Assembly: GCF_002213425.1 (NCBI RefSeq)
Contig: NZ_NJGV01000005.1
Location: forward strand, 248,001-312,000
DNA from: Herbaspirillum aquaticum
GTDB lineage: Bacteria > Pseudomonadota > Gammaproteobacteria > Burkholderiales > Burkholderiaceae_D
Length of the DNA: 64,000 nucleotides
Direction of reading: 5' to 3'
Position 1 is the stretch's first letter, and the number at the start of each line of letters is the position of its first letter. Made by a program: the position numbers and the translations under genes. The notes under the pieces are model-generated. The model did no database searches. It had not been told where the DNA came from and worked only from the letters and a program-made list of their open reading frames with translations. Positions 16,872 through 24,929 of the stretch are shown one piece after another.

Positions 16872-17846
16872 ATGTCGGTCAATAAATTTCATCCGATCAC
16901 CGGATCGGTCATGCCACGGTTTGCCGGCGTTGCCTCGCTCATGCGTCTGCCGCTGGTAGGGCTGGAAGACCAGATGTTTGATGAGGTCGATATCGGCCTG
17001 GTCGGCGTGCCGTGGGATGGCGGCACCACGAATCGTCCTGGGGCGCGCCATGGTCCGCGCCAGGTGCGGGATGCCTCGACCATGGTACGCAACGTCAATC
17101 GTGCCAGCGGCATTAAGCCGTTCTCCCTCTGCAATTGCGCTGACCTGGGTGACTCGCCGGTGAACCCGGTTGACCTCATGGACTCACTGGCGCGCATTGA
17201 GGGTTTCTTTGGACGCCTCAAGGCAGCCGACATCGTGCCGCTGGCGGTGGGTGGGGATCATCTGGTGAGCTTGCCGATCTTGCGCGCACTGGCCAAGGAG
17301 GGGCCGGTCGGCATGGTGCACTTTGACGCCCATACCGATACCTGGGATCGCTATTTTGGCGATTTCAAATATACCCATGGCACGCCATTCCGCCGCGCCA
17401 TCGAGGAAGGCATCCTGGATCCGAAACGTACTGTGCAGATCGGCATCCGGGGCGCCTTGTACAACGACGCCGAGGATACGTGGGGGCAGGAGCAGGGCGT
17501 GCGTGTGATCGATATCGACGAGTTCCACGAGATGGGCGTCAAGGCCGTCATCGCCGAGGCGCGGCGCGTGGTGGGGGAGGAGCCGACCTACATCAGCTTT
17601 GATGTCGACGCGCTTGATCCGGTCTATGCACCGGGAACCGGGACGCCCGAGATCGGCGGCCTCACCACCCTCGAAGCGCAGCATCTGATCCGTGGCCTGC
17701 AAGGGCTGAACCTGATTGGCGGCGACGTGGTGGAAGTCTCACCACCCTTTGACCCCACCGGTGGTACTGCCGCTGTGGCGGCTACGCTGATGTTTGAAAT
17801 GCTGTGCGTGATTGCCGATAGCGTCAGTCATCGCGCAAGAAGATAA
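16872..17846 (+). CDS. Ureohydrolase: guanidinobutyrase / agmatinase
   Basis: 324-residue binuclear Mn enzyme that hydrolyses a guanidino group to urea and the amine. All metal-ligand motifs are present: AVGGDH (about residue 119-124), MVHFDAHTDTWD (146-157) and ISFDVDALDPVYAPGTGTPE (237-256). Length and spacing match agmatinase and 4-guanidinobutyrase (GbuA), and sequence alone does not separate them. The amine oxidoreductase, the MocR regulator and the dedicated ABC importer directly downstream favour 4-guanidinobutyrate or a related arginine-derived compound. The ATG at 16872 follows a GAGGGG purine run and was preferred over 16788. Confidence 0.92.
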   Translation: MSVNKFHPITGSVMPRFAGVASLMRLPLVGLEDQMFDEVDIGLVGVPWDGGTTNRPGARHGPRQVRDASTMVRNVNRASGIKPFSLCNCADLGDSPVNPVDLMDSLARIEGFFGRLKAADIVPLAVGGDHLVSLPILRALAKEGPVGMVHFDAHTDTWDRYFGDFKYTHGTPFRRAIEEGILDPKRTVQIGIRGALYNDAEDTWGQEQGVRVIDIDEFHEMGVKAVIAEARRVVGEEPTYISFDVDALDPVYAPGTGTPEIGGLTTLEAQHLIRGLQGLNLIGGDVVEVSPPFDPTGGTAAVAATLMFEMLCVIADSVSHRARR

Positions 17847-17923
17847 GAAATCAGCCTTGCTGCTTCTGCTTTTCATTGCTGTCTTTTTTTGTGTGCTTTA
17901 ACCCTTCTCTTAAGGATGTTGCC

Positions 17924-18739
17924 ATGTTCGATGCCTCCATCATCACCAAAAAAGTTCGTCTCGGTCTGTGCCTTGCCAGCCTGTTGTTCGGCGGGATGAC
18001 TGCCATTTCCGCCAACGCGCAGACCGCGGTACCGAATCAATTGAAGGTTGGCCTGGAAGTGGCCTATCCACCGTTTGAATCCTACGAGGGGGACAAGATC
18101 GTAGGCTTCGATCCCGAACTGACCATGATGCTGGCGCGTGCCATGAAGCTGCAACCCACCTTTGTCGATACCAAATTCGCCAGCCTGATTCTGGGCCTGG
18201 GCGCTGGCCAGCATGACGCTGTCATTTCCGGCCTGTACATCACGACCGAGCGCCTGGCCGTGGCCGATGCCGTTCCTTATGCCAAATCGGGCGCACTGAT
18301 TCTGGCGTCCAAGGATGGCGTGATGCCGAAAAGTGAAAACGATTTATGCGGTTTGAAAGTCGGCCTGCAAGCCGGCACCAGCTGGGTAAAGAAGCTCAAG
18401 GATCTGTCGACCGATTATTGCGCCCCCAAAGGCAAGCCCGCCGTCGATGTCCATGAGTTCCCGACCGCCCCGGAAGTCTTGCAGGCGTTGCTGTCGAAAA
18501 ACATCCAGGCCCAGATAGAAGTGGCCGCCGTTGCCAAGGCCTTTGCTGAGAAGAGCCGGGGAAGGGTGGTGATCAGCTCGCCATCGCAGATCTACATGCA
18601 GACATTGGGGGTATTCGTCAAGAAGGGCAACGTCGCCTTGAAGCAGGCGTTCGAGGCTGGCATGGTGGCCATCAAGAAATCCGGCGAATATGACGCGTTG
18701 ATCAAGAAGTATGACCTTGGCGCGGTGGATATCAAGTAG
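17924..18739 (+). CDS. ABC transporter substrate-binding protein (SBP_bac_3)
   Basis: 271-residue periplasmic binding protein with a signal peptide (residues 1-32, ending at ANA). The family-3 core follows: LKVGLEVAYPPFESYEGDKI, VGFDPELTMMLARAMK, LGLGAGQHDAVISGLYITTE and LCGLKVGLQAGTSW. It lies between the ureohydrolase and the fused transporter and is the obvious partner of that transporter, probably carrying a guanidino or basic amino compound. The ATG at 17924 starts the signal peptide and is preceded by AAGGA. Confidence 0.93.
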   Translation: MFDASIITKKVRLGLCLASLLFGGMTAISANAQTAVPNQLKVGLEVAYPPFESYEGDKIVGFDPELTMMLARAMKLQPTFVDTKFASLILGLGAGQHDAVISGLYITTERLAVADAVPYAKSGALILASKDGVMPKSENDLCGLKVGLQAGTSWVKKLKDLSTDYCAPKGKPAVDVHEFPTAPEVLQALLSKNIQAQIEVAAVAKAFAEKSRGRVVISSPSQIYMQTLGVFVKKGNVALKQAFEAGMVAIKKSGEYDALIKKYDLGAVDIK

Positions 18740-18790
18740 TCCCTGCATCCCCCATCCGGAATAACCTGCACTGCCCACGCCGAGGATCTT

Positions 18791-20326
18791 ATGCAACTGG
18801 ATTGGCCGTATTTCTTTTCTCTCTTTTCCATGGGAGCCTTCTGGCGTGCGGTAGTCACTGTGGTGGAGCTGGCTGCCCTGTCTTGGGGTGTGGCCCTGCT
18901 GCTCGGATTTTTTGTCGCCAGCGCACAGCTATCGGCCTTGCCGTGGCTGCGACTGCTGGCGAGGTGGTATGTCTGGTTTTTCCGCAGCGTGCCTTTGCTG
19001 GTGTTGGTGGTTTTCGTTTTCAACCTGCCGCAGCTGCTGCCATCGACGGGCTGGTTCTTGTCGGTTCCGTTCGTATCCGGCCTGCTTTCGTTGGTGTTGA
19101 GCGAGACCGCCTACATGGCTGAAATCCATCGCGGCGGTTTGCTGTCGGTATCGAAAGGGCAGCGCGAGGCGGGACGTGCACTGGGTTTCGGCTATTTCGG
19201 CATCCAGACGCGCATCGTGGTGCCGCAGGCGTTTCGCATTGCCTTGCCCACGCTGGTCAATGAATACGTCACTATCGTCAAATTGACGTCGCTCGTGTCG
19301 GTCATTTCATTGCCGGAATTGCTGATGACCGGCCAGCGTTTGTACGCGCAGAATTTCCTGGTGATGGAAACGCTGTTGGCGGTGGCGGTCTATTACGTCC
19401 TGATCGTTTCGGTCTTCAGCATAGGCTTTCAATGGCTCGAAAAACGCCTTGATATGCAGAGCCGCCAGCCCAGGACGCTCAGCGAAGAACAATGTGCCCA
19501 ATTGCGGGCACGACCGGCGCTTGCCGTTTCCGGCCAGGTGGCTCAACGCAGGCAACCGGCATCTGGCGCCCCGCTGGCCCTGGAGTTGCACGGTATCGAA
19601 AAGAGCTACGGGCCGCAAAAAGTGCTCAAGGGCATCAGCCTGACCGTGCGCAGCGGCGAAGTCATCAGCCTGATCGGACCGTCCGGTTCCGGAAAAACCT
19701 CGCTGATCCGCACCATCAATGCCCTGGAGTCCATCGACCGTGGCGAGATCATTCTGTTTGGCGAAGCTTATATCCGCGCCGGCGAAGACCTCAATTCCGG
19801 TCAGGTAAGGACCGGAATACGCCGCATCGGGATGGTGTTTCAAGGTTTCAACCTGTTCCCGCATCTGACGGTACTCGACAACATCAAACTGGCCCCCGGG
19901 TATCACCATCCGAAAGACAGCGCGCTGCATGAACAGGAAGCGCTGCAGCTGTTGGAAAAGGTCGGATTGCTGGCACATGCCTACAAATATCCGCATCAGA
20001 TGTCCGGCGGTCAGCAGCAGCGCGTGGCAATCGCCCGTGCGCTGGCCTTGCGGCCGGATGTGATGTTGTTTGATGAACCGACTTCGGCACTTGATCCGGA
20101 ATTGGTTGGCGATGTGCTCAAAGTGATCCGGGACCTTGCCAAGGAGGGGATGACCATGCTGATTGTCACGCACGAGATGGATTTTGCGCTCAGCATTTCT
20201 GATCGCATTCTCTTCATGGAGGGCGGACATGTTCAGCTCGATATGGCGCCGGATGTATTGCGGGATGAACAGCAGGGCGGCGAGGCCTTGGCGCGTACTC
20301 GCAGATTCATGGGGATCGCTGCCTGA
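18791..20326 (+). CDS. Fused amino-acid ABC permease and ATP-binding protein
   Basis: 511-residue fusion. The N-terminal 225 residues are a His/Glu-type permease (RSVPLLVLVVFVFNLPQLL; EAA loop REAGRALGFGYFGIQTRIVV). A linker of about 35 residues follows, and residues 265-511 form a complete ATPase with Walker A IGPSGSGKTS, signature MSGGQQQRVAIARAL, Walker B VMLFDEPTSALDPE and the switch His in VTHEMDF. Permease and ATPase are normally separate genes. The fusion is genuine, because the frame runs uninterrupted through the linker. Its start codon follows a GAGGA site 51 bp after the binding protein, so the three genes from 16872 form one operon. Confidence 0.94.
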   Translation: MQLDWPYFFSLFSMGAFWRAVVTVVELAALSWGVALLLGFFVASAQLSALPWLRLLARWYVWFFRSVPLLVLVVFVFNLPQLLPSTGWFLSVPFVSGLLSLVLSETAYMAEIHRGGLLSVSKGQREAGRALGFGYFGIQTRIVVPQAFRIALPTLVNEYVTIVKLTSLVSVISLPELLMTGQRLYAQNFLVMETLLAVAVYYVLIVSVFSIGFQWLEKRLDMQSRQPRTLSEEQCAQLRARPALAVSGQVAQRRQPASGAPLALELHGIEKSYGPQKVLKGISLTVRSGEVISLIGPSGSGKTSLIRTINALESIDRGEIILFGEAYIRAGEDLNSGQVRTGIRRIGMVFQGFNLFPHLTVLDNIKLAPGYHHPKDSALHEQEALQLLEKVGLLAHAYKYPHQMSGGQQQRVAIARALALRPDVMLFDEPTSALDPELVGDVLKVIRDLAKEGMTMLIVTHEMDFALSISDRILFMEGGHVQLDMAPDVLRDEQQGGEALARTRRFMGIAA

Positions 20327-20344
20327 ATTGCCCGGACATCTTTG

Positions 20345-21316
20345 TTATGCGACAGGTTTATATACGTCAGCCAAATCACACAAGTCCCAATTGCCACCAG
20401 TCAATACCGCACAGACTTTCTCATCCGGCCTCACGCTGAGACCACCCGCCAGCAACGCCCCGATACCAATCGAGGCTGCCGGCTCCGCAATGAGCTTGGC
20501 ATCTTTTGCCAGGATACGCATCCCCTCGATAATGTGCTCATCCTCGACGAGAACGATCTCGTCCACATACTTTTCTATGATGGGGTAGGGATTTTGTCCC
20601 GGGACACTGATCCTGAGCCCATCCGCGATGGTATTTTTCAGAGGTAGTGATGTTCTTTGCTTGTTGATGCGGCTCTGATAGTACTTGGGTGTAAGAGCGG
20701 GCTCTGCTCCGACCACCTTGATGGAGGGGCGGGTTTCCTTAAGCGCAGTCGCAATCCCGGAAATCAAGCCGCCCCCACCCATGGGAATGATGACGGTATC
20801 CACATCTGGCAAATCATCGATGATTTCGCACCCAATGGTGCCTTGCCCGGCCATCACCACGGGATCTTCGAATGCGTGCACCATTACATAGTGATTTTCC
20901 GCGGCGATCTCGGCAACCTTCTTCCAACGAGCTGCCGTATCGCCGTCGAACAAGATAACTTCCGCACCCAGTGCTTGCGTGTTGGCGATCTTGATTTTCG
21001 GGGTAGTCACCGGCAACACCAGGAGCGCCTTCACGCCGAGCATCCTGGCGGCATAAGCCAGGCCTTGCGCGTGGTTGCCCGAAGAGGTCGCAATGATCCC
21101 ATTGGCAATCGCTTCCCTCGGCAGCGATAAGGATTTGTTCAGTGCACCTCGAATCTTGAAAGCGCCCGTGATCTGAAGTGTTTCGGGTTTCAGATAGAGT
21201 TCGCAGCCAAACTGTTTTTCGATCTTCTCTGCGCGAAGCAAGGGCGTATGCCTGATATGGGGAGAGAGCCGTTCGCGCGCTTGGTGAATGTCTTGGAGAG
21301 TGGGATATTCATGCAT
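20345..21316 (-). CDS. Threonine/serine dehydratase-like PLP enzyme (EutB-like)
   Basis: 323-residue fold-type II PLP enzyme. The Schiff-base Lys is in ITGAFKIRGALNK (about residue 54), followed by the phosphate-contact SSGNHAQGLAYAAR (about 80-93) and the glycine loop PMGGGGLISG (about 178). It lacks the C-terminal ACT regulatory domain, so it is the catabolic or amino-acid-hydroxyl dehydratase type. The ornithine-cyclodeaminase-like gene lies 44 bp upstream in the same direction. This pairing occurs in ectoine degradation (EutB-EutC), but the other ectoine genes are absent here, so the substrate stays open. Confidence 0.88.
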   Translation of the reverse strand: MHEYPTLQDIHQARERLSPHIRHTPLLRAEKIEKQFGCELYLKPETLQITGAFKIRGALNKSLSLPREAIANGIIATSSGNHAQGLAYAARMLGVKALLVLPVTTPKIKIANTQALGAEVILFDGDTAARWKKVAEIAAENHYVMVHAFEDPVVMAGQGTIGCEIIDDLPDVDTVIIPMGGGGLISGIATALKETRPSIKVVGAEPALTPKYYQSRINKQRTSLPLKNTIADGLRISVPGQNPYPIIEKYVDEIVLVEDEHIIEGMRILAKDAKLIAEPAASIGIGALLAGGLSVRPDEKVCAVLTGGNWDLCDLADVYKPVA

Positions 21317-21360
21317 GAAGTAGATTCCTTTTTTCGCTGCAAAGAAAATGCGAAGCGAAC

Positions 21361-22353
21361 TTACTCAATGAATTCAAAGAACTCACCGATCTTGTTGACG
21401 ACGGCGTTCTGGTAGATTTTCGTAGCTGTCGTATTGTCCTGGATGGCCATGCCGGTGGAATCGAAAATCGTGATTTCCTCATCGTTCTCCCGGCCTGGCT
21501 TCCTGCCCAGCAGAATCTCCCCGAGCTCACCATGAATATCATTCATGGTGATGATCTGTCGTGTCAGGGGATGCCAGCTCTCTCCTTTTTCACAGCACTG
21601 TGCAGTGGAGTCATGCACGATCTTGGCGTGCTTGAATAATGCGGGATCCAGCTCCTGTTTTCCTTGCTGATCAGCGCCGATGGCAATGATGTGTGTACCC
21701 GGCTTGACCCACTTGGCTTCCACCACCGGGCCAGTGCCGCGCGTGGTGGTAACAAGAATGTCCGAACTTGCGACCACATCTTGTGCTGAGCTAGCAAGTG
21801 CCACAGGAAGACCAAAATCACGCTCGATATCCGCCTGGAAGCTGGCCATTTTTTCTGCGGTTCTACTCCATGCCTTGATGCCCTGAATATCGATGACTTC
21901 GCGCAGAGCACGAATCTGCATCCGGGCCTGCTGCCCAGTCCCGATTGCACCAATTACCTTGGCATCCTTTCTTGCCAGCACTTTGGCGGAGACCGCCCCG
22001 GCAGCGCCAGTTCTGAGTCCGGTGACCAAACTTCCATCCATGACGCACATCAGGGCGCACGATCTGGCATCAAACAGGAGGATGGTCCCCATGCTGCTGG
22101 GCACACCATAGAGTTTGGGATTATCGGGAAATGCCCCCGAAGAACTCTTCATGGAAATGACTTCGTTACCCTCGTAATAGCTCAGCTTGAAGTCGATTTC
22201 TCCTCTCGGTGCAGGAAGATGGATACCGGTATAAGGAGGCTGCATTACGCTGTTTTCACTGAATGCCCGATAAGCCTCTTCGACGGTACCAATCACCTCC
22301 TTCATGGAGATCAATTTGCGAACTTCCTCTTTCTTCAGCAATAAGGTGCGCAT
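21361..22353 (-). CDS. Ornithine cyclodeaminase / mu-crystallin family protein (EutC-like)
   Basis: 330-residue NAD(P)-dependent enzyme of the OCD/mu-crystallin family. The nucleotide-binding site is [18 protein letters not shown] (about residues 133-150), and the conserved early segment [20 protein letters not shown] carries the active-site Lys. Members act as ornithine cyclodeaminase, ketimine reductase or amino-acid dehydrogenase. The ATG at 22353 with an upstream AGAGAG is preferred to a start seven codons earlier. It is followed 44 bp later by the dehydratase gene, and the two are probably co-transcribed. Confidence 0.86.
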   Translation of the reverse strand: MRTLLLKKEEVRKLISMKEVIGTVEEAYRAFSENSVMQPPYTGIHLPAPRGEIDFKLSYYEGNEVISMKSSSGAFPDNPKLYGVPSSMGTILLFDARSCALMCVMDGSLVTGLRTGAAGAVSAKVLARKDAKVIGAIGTGQQARMQIRALREVIDIQGIKAWSRTAEKMASFQADIERDFGLPVALASSAQDVVASSDILVTTTRGTGPVVEAKWVKPGTHIIAIGADQQGKQELDPALFKHAKIVHDSTAQCCEKGESWHPLTRQIITMNDIHGELGEILLGRKPGRENDEEITIFDSTGMAIQDNTTATKIYQNAVVNKIGEFFEFIE

Positions 22354-22464
22354 CAATACTCTCTTGAATACCAAAACTCATTTCACAGCATTGAAGTGAT
22401 GTGCCAGCAAACGGTGCAGCATAAAAATACTGCACCGCTTTTTCAGGCAACGACACGATCTGAA

Positions 22465-24087
22465 TCAGGCATCCAGCCAAACATATTCTGCGCAGGTGTA
22501 GTTCATGAATGCTCCCAGTGGAACGGGAGTGATGCCCTTCACCTTGGTGTTGACGCCTTCGAGGTTAATGATGAAGACGGGAATGCCGATGCCGCATTTC
22601 TCATGCACGAGGATCTGCATGTCGGCATACATTTGCTTTCGCTTGTTGAAATCGGTCTCTCCACGTGCGGCGACCAGCAACTGATCAAACTGTGCATTTT
22701 TCCAGCCCGACTCATTCCATTGCGCATCGGACTTGAATAACTGCGTAAACAAAATGTCCGCACTTGGGCGCGGATTGATATTGCCGAAGCCCAACGGCAC
22801 CTTCATCCACTGGTTGGACCAATAGCCATCAGGAGGTACGCGTTTGACATCCAGTTTCAACCCAATTTTCTGCGCACTTTGCTGCATCAGCACGGCGATG
22901 TCGACCGAACCGGTAGCCGCTGCCGACGCCACGAGAGGGATAGTGCTACCCAAGACGCCTGCCTTTTGCAGGTGGAACTTGGCCTTGTCCGGATCGTAGG
23001 GGCGCTGCGGCAAACCAGGGAAATAAAAACGGTTGGTCGGATCGATAGGTTGATCATTGGCGGTCACGGCGTAACCACGGAAGGCGGCGTTCTTGATTTG
23101 CTCCCGGTCCATCAGGTACTTCATTCCCAAGGTGAAATCCATGCTATTGCCGGGTGCCACATCCTGACGGATGACCAGATCGGTATAGAGCCCCGTTCTG
23201 GTCTCTATCACGGTATAGCCTGAGGTCGTCCTGACGCGCTCGGTAGAACGGGCATTCACGTCATTGATCCAATGCACATCGCCCGATAGCAAGGCATTGA
23301 CCCGGGCGGCCTCATCGGGGATGCCAAAGACTTCAACCTCATCGAGATAGGGCATTCCCGATTTCCAGTAATTTTCATTGCGCACGCCAATGGTACGCAC
23401 TCCCGGCGTGAACTCCTTGACCTTGAACGCGCCAGTTCCATTGGGCGTGCGGAAGTCGGTCGTGCCGTCCCGGATGATCAGGAATTGCGCCGTGGACAAG
23501 ATCACAGGCAGGTCGGCATTGGCACCTGCCAGTTTGATCTGCACTTCATTGGGCCCTGTCGCTTTGACCGACTCGATCTGATCTGCCACGACCTTGACCT
23601 TGGAGGCCACAGCCGGGTCTTTGTGACGCATCAGTGAATACACGACGTCGGCCGGGGTGAACGGTTTGCCGTCGTGAAAAACGACATCTTTACGTAGCTT
23701 GACGGTCCAGGTAATGGCATCCGTAGTCAGCAGTTCTTCGGCCAGCACCATTTGCGGGCCGAGCTTGCTATCGAGCTTGGTCAGTCCGTTATAGAACAGA
23801 TTCACACGCGTGTAGTCAGTGGCGTGTGCCGCCTTGGCAGGATCGAGGGTGTCGGCGGTGGAACTGGTTTGGGTGGCCATGCGGAGTTTGCCGCCGCGCT
23901 TGGGTGTCTGTGCCATGGCGCCACTGCTCACCGCCATGAGGCTGGCCGATCCCAACGTCAAGAGACTCCCGGCCATCAGGGTGCGCATCATGTCGCGACG
24001 CGTGAAGCCATCGCGGAGGCCGCTCCCTGACTCAGCTGCTGCAGTCAATTCATCGGAGAAGAATCGCTTGTTTTCCTGATTACTCAT
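22465..24087 (-). CDS. Peptide/opine-type ABC substrate-binding protein (SBP_bac_5), Tat-exported
   Basis: 540-residue binding protein of the DppA/OppA family. A long N-region ending FTRRDMMRTLMAGSLLTLG is a twin-arginine signal, followed by the AMA cleavage region at about residue 59. Core segments are LDPAKAAHATDYTRVNLFYN, WTVKLRKDVVFHDGKPFTPADVVYS and IGIPVFIINLEGV. No permease or ATPase gene of the peptide type lies nearby, so it is an orphan binding protein that must use distant components. It precedes the cyclodeaminase and dehydratase genes on the same strand, which suggests uptake of their substrate or of a short peptide. Confidence 0.9.
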   Translation of the reverse strand: MSNQENKRFFSDELTAAAESGSGLRDGFTRRDMMRTLMAGSLLTLGSASLMAVSSGAMAQTPKRGGKLRMATQTSSTADTLDPAKAAHATDYTRVNLFYNGLTKLDSKLGPQMVLAEELLTTDAITWTVKLRKDVVFHDGKPFTPADVVYSLMRHKDPAVASKVKVVADQIESVKATGPNEVQIKLAGANADLPVILSTAQFLIIRDGTTDFRTPNGTGAFKVKEFTPGVRTIGVRNENYWKSGMPYLDEVEVFGIPDEAARVNALLSGDVHWINDVNARSTERVRTTSGYTVIETRTGLYTDLVIRQDVAPGNSMDFTLGMKYLMDREQIKNAAFRGYAVTANDQPIDPTNRFYFPGLPQRPYDPDKAKFHLQKAGVLGSTIPLVASAAATGSVDIAVLMQQSAQKIGLKLDVKRVPPDGYWSNQWMKVPLGFGNINPRPSADILFTQLFKSDAQWNESGWKNAQFDQLLVAARGETDFNKRKQMYADMQILVHEKCGIGIPVFIINLEGVNTKVKGITPVPLGAFMNYTCAEYVWLDA

Positions 24088-24499
24088 GAAACCCCCGTCA
24101 TCAAAGTTGAACTACGAAATTACGGAATGGACCTCGCTGCTATTGGTGCGGCTTACCGCTTATGGACAACGATCTCTCCCTAAAACGTCATAGGTTCAAC
24201 TGGAGTCCCCGCCTGATCCTCAGGATTACAACACGGCGAAATTTATTGTTTATGTCGATTTATGTGATGGCTGAGGCAGGAATGTGTGTTTAGGGCGACC
24301 TCATCAGCAGAATTTGCCGAGCGATGCAACAAGCCTTATTGATAGCCCCAGAATGGGGCATCCTCCCAAAAATGGACTTGCCTTTCCTTATTGCTCTGGC
24401 GAAAAAGAACATCCACGCATTTCTTCACAAGGCCCGCGCCGGGCCGTACTGCGGCAGAAGGTTATGGTGGCAATCAGCTGGATGATTAGCGAAAGCGTG

Positions 24500-24795
24500 T
24501 CTCCACTATCGCGCGTGTCGTCAGACTCATGCCGCTTCCCTGCAACATCTTTCCTGCAGCGGCAAACCAGGCCGCGCCCATGCGCAGCGCCACCAGCAGG
24601 TAGAGCTGCAGGTTGATGAGGGGGCGGCCAGGCTGAAGGTGAGGCCGCTGCCATAGCTGACCAGGAAGGCGGCTCCGGCGACCTGGCCGATGATCAGACC
24701 CAGGCTGTGCAGCGGTTGCGCACCGGCCCACGTGAAGGCATAGCCGAGAGGGCGCGGGCAGACGAAGGAGCGGTCGGGAAGGTTGGCGCAGTGAT
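24500..24795 (-). pseudogene. Possible decayed membrane-protein fragment
   Basis: Within an 842-bp gap (24088-24929) the minus strand shows two hydrophobic, protein-like pieces in different frames: TWAGAQPLHSLGLIIGQVAG with AAFLVSYGSGLTFSLA, then after a one-base shift LINLQLYLLVALRMGAAWF. The family is not recognised, and the pieces could be chance. Nothing else in the gap has coding support. Confidence 0.25.
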
Positions 24796-24809
24796 CATGG
24801 TAATACCGA

Positions 24810-24824
24810 TATCAATCGTTGATA
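24810..24824. promoter_or_regulatory. Perfect 6-3-6 palindrome
   Basis: TATCAA-TCG-TTGATA, 105 bp downstream of the stop of the ABC importer gene at 24930 and in the gene-free gap. It looks like a regulator-binding site, but no adjacent start codon explains it. Confidence 0.35.
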
Positions 24825-24929
24825 ACGAATGCATCGCCACTGTCTGCTGTCGCTGTCAATCGCTATAAAGACGCATGGTAAAAGATTCGTTGCGGTGCGG
24901 CGATGACATCGAACGTCAATCTGAGTTGC

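Noticed and set aside
20345-22353. Ectoine utilisation genes eutB and eutC as firm names
   Set aside because: Only the two-enzyme pairing supports this; no other ectoine gene is present and both families are broad.
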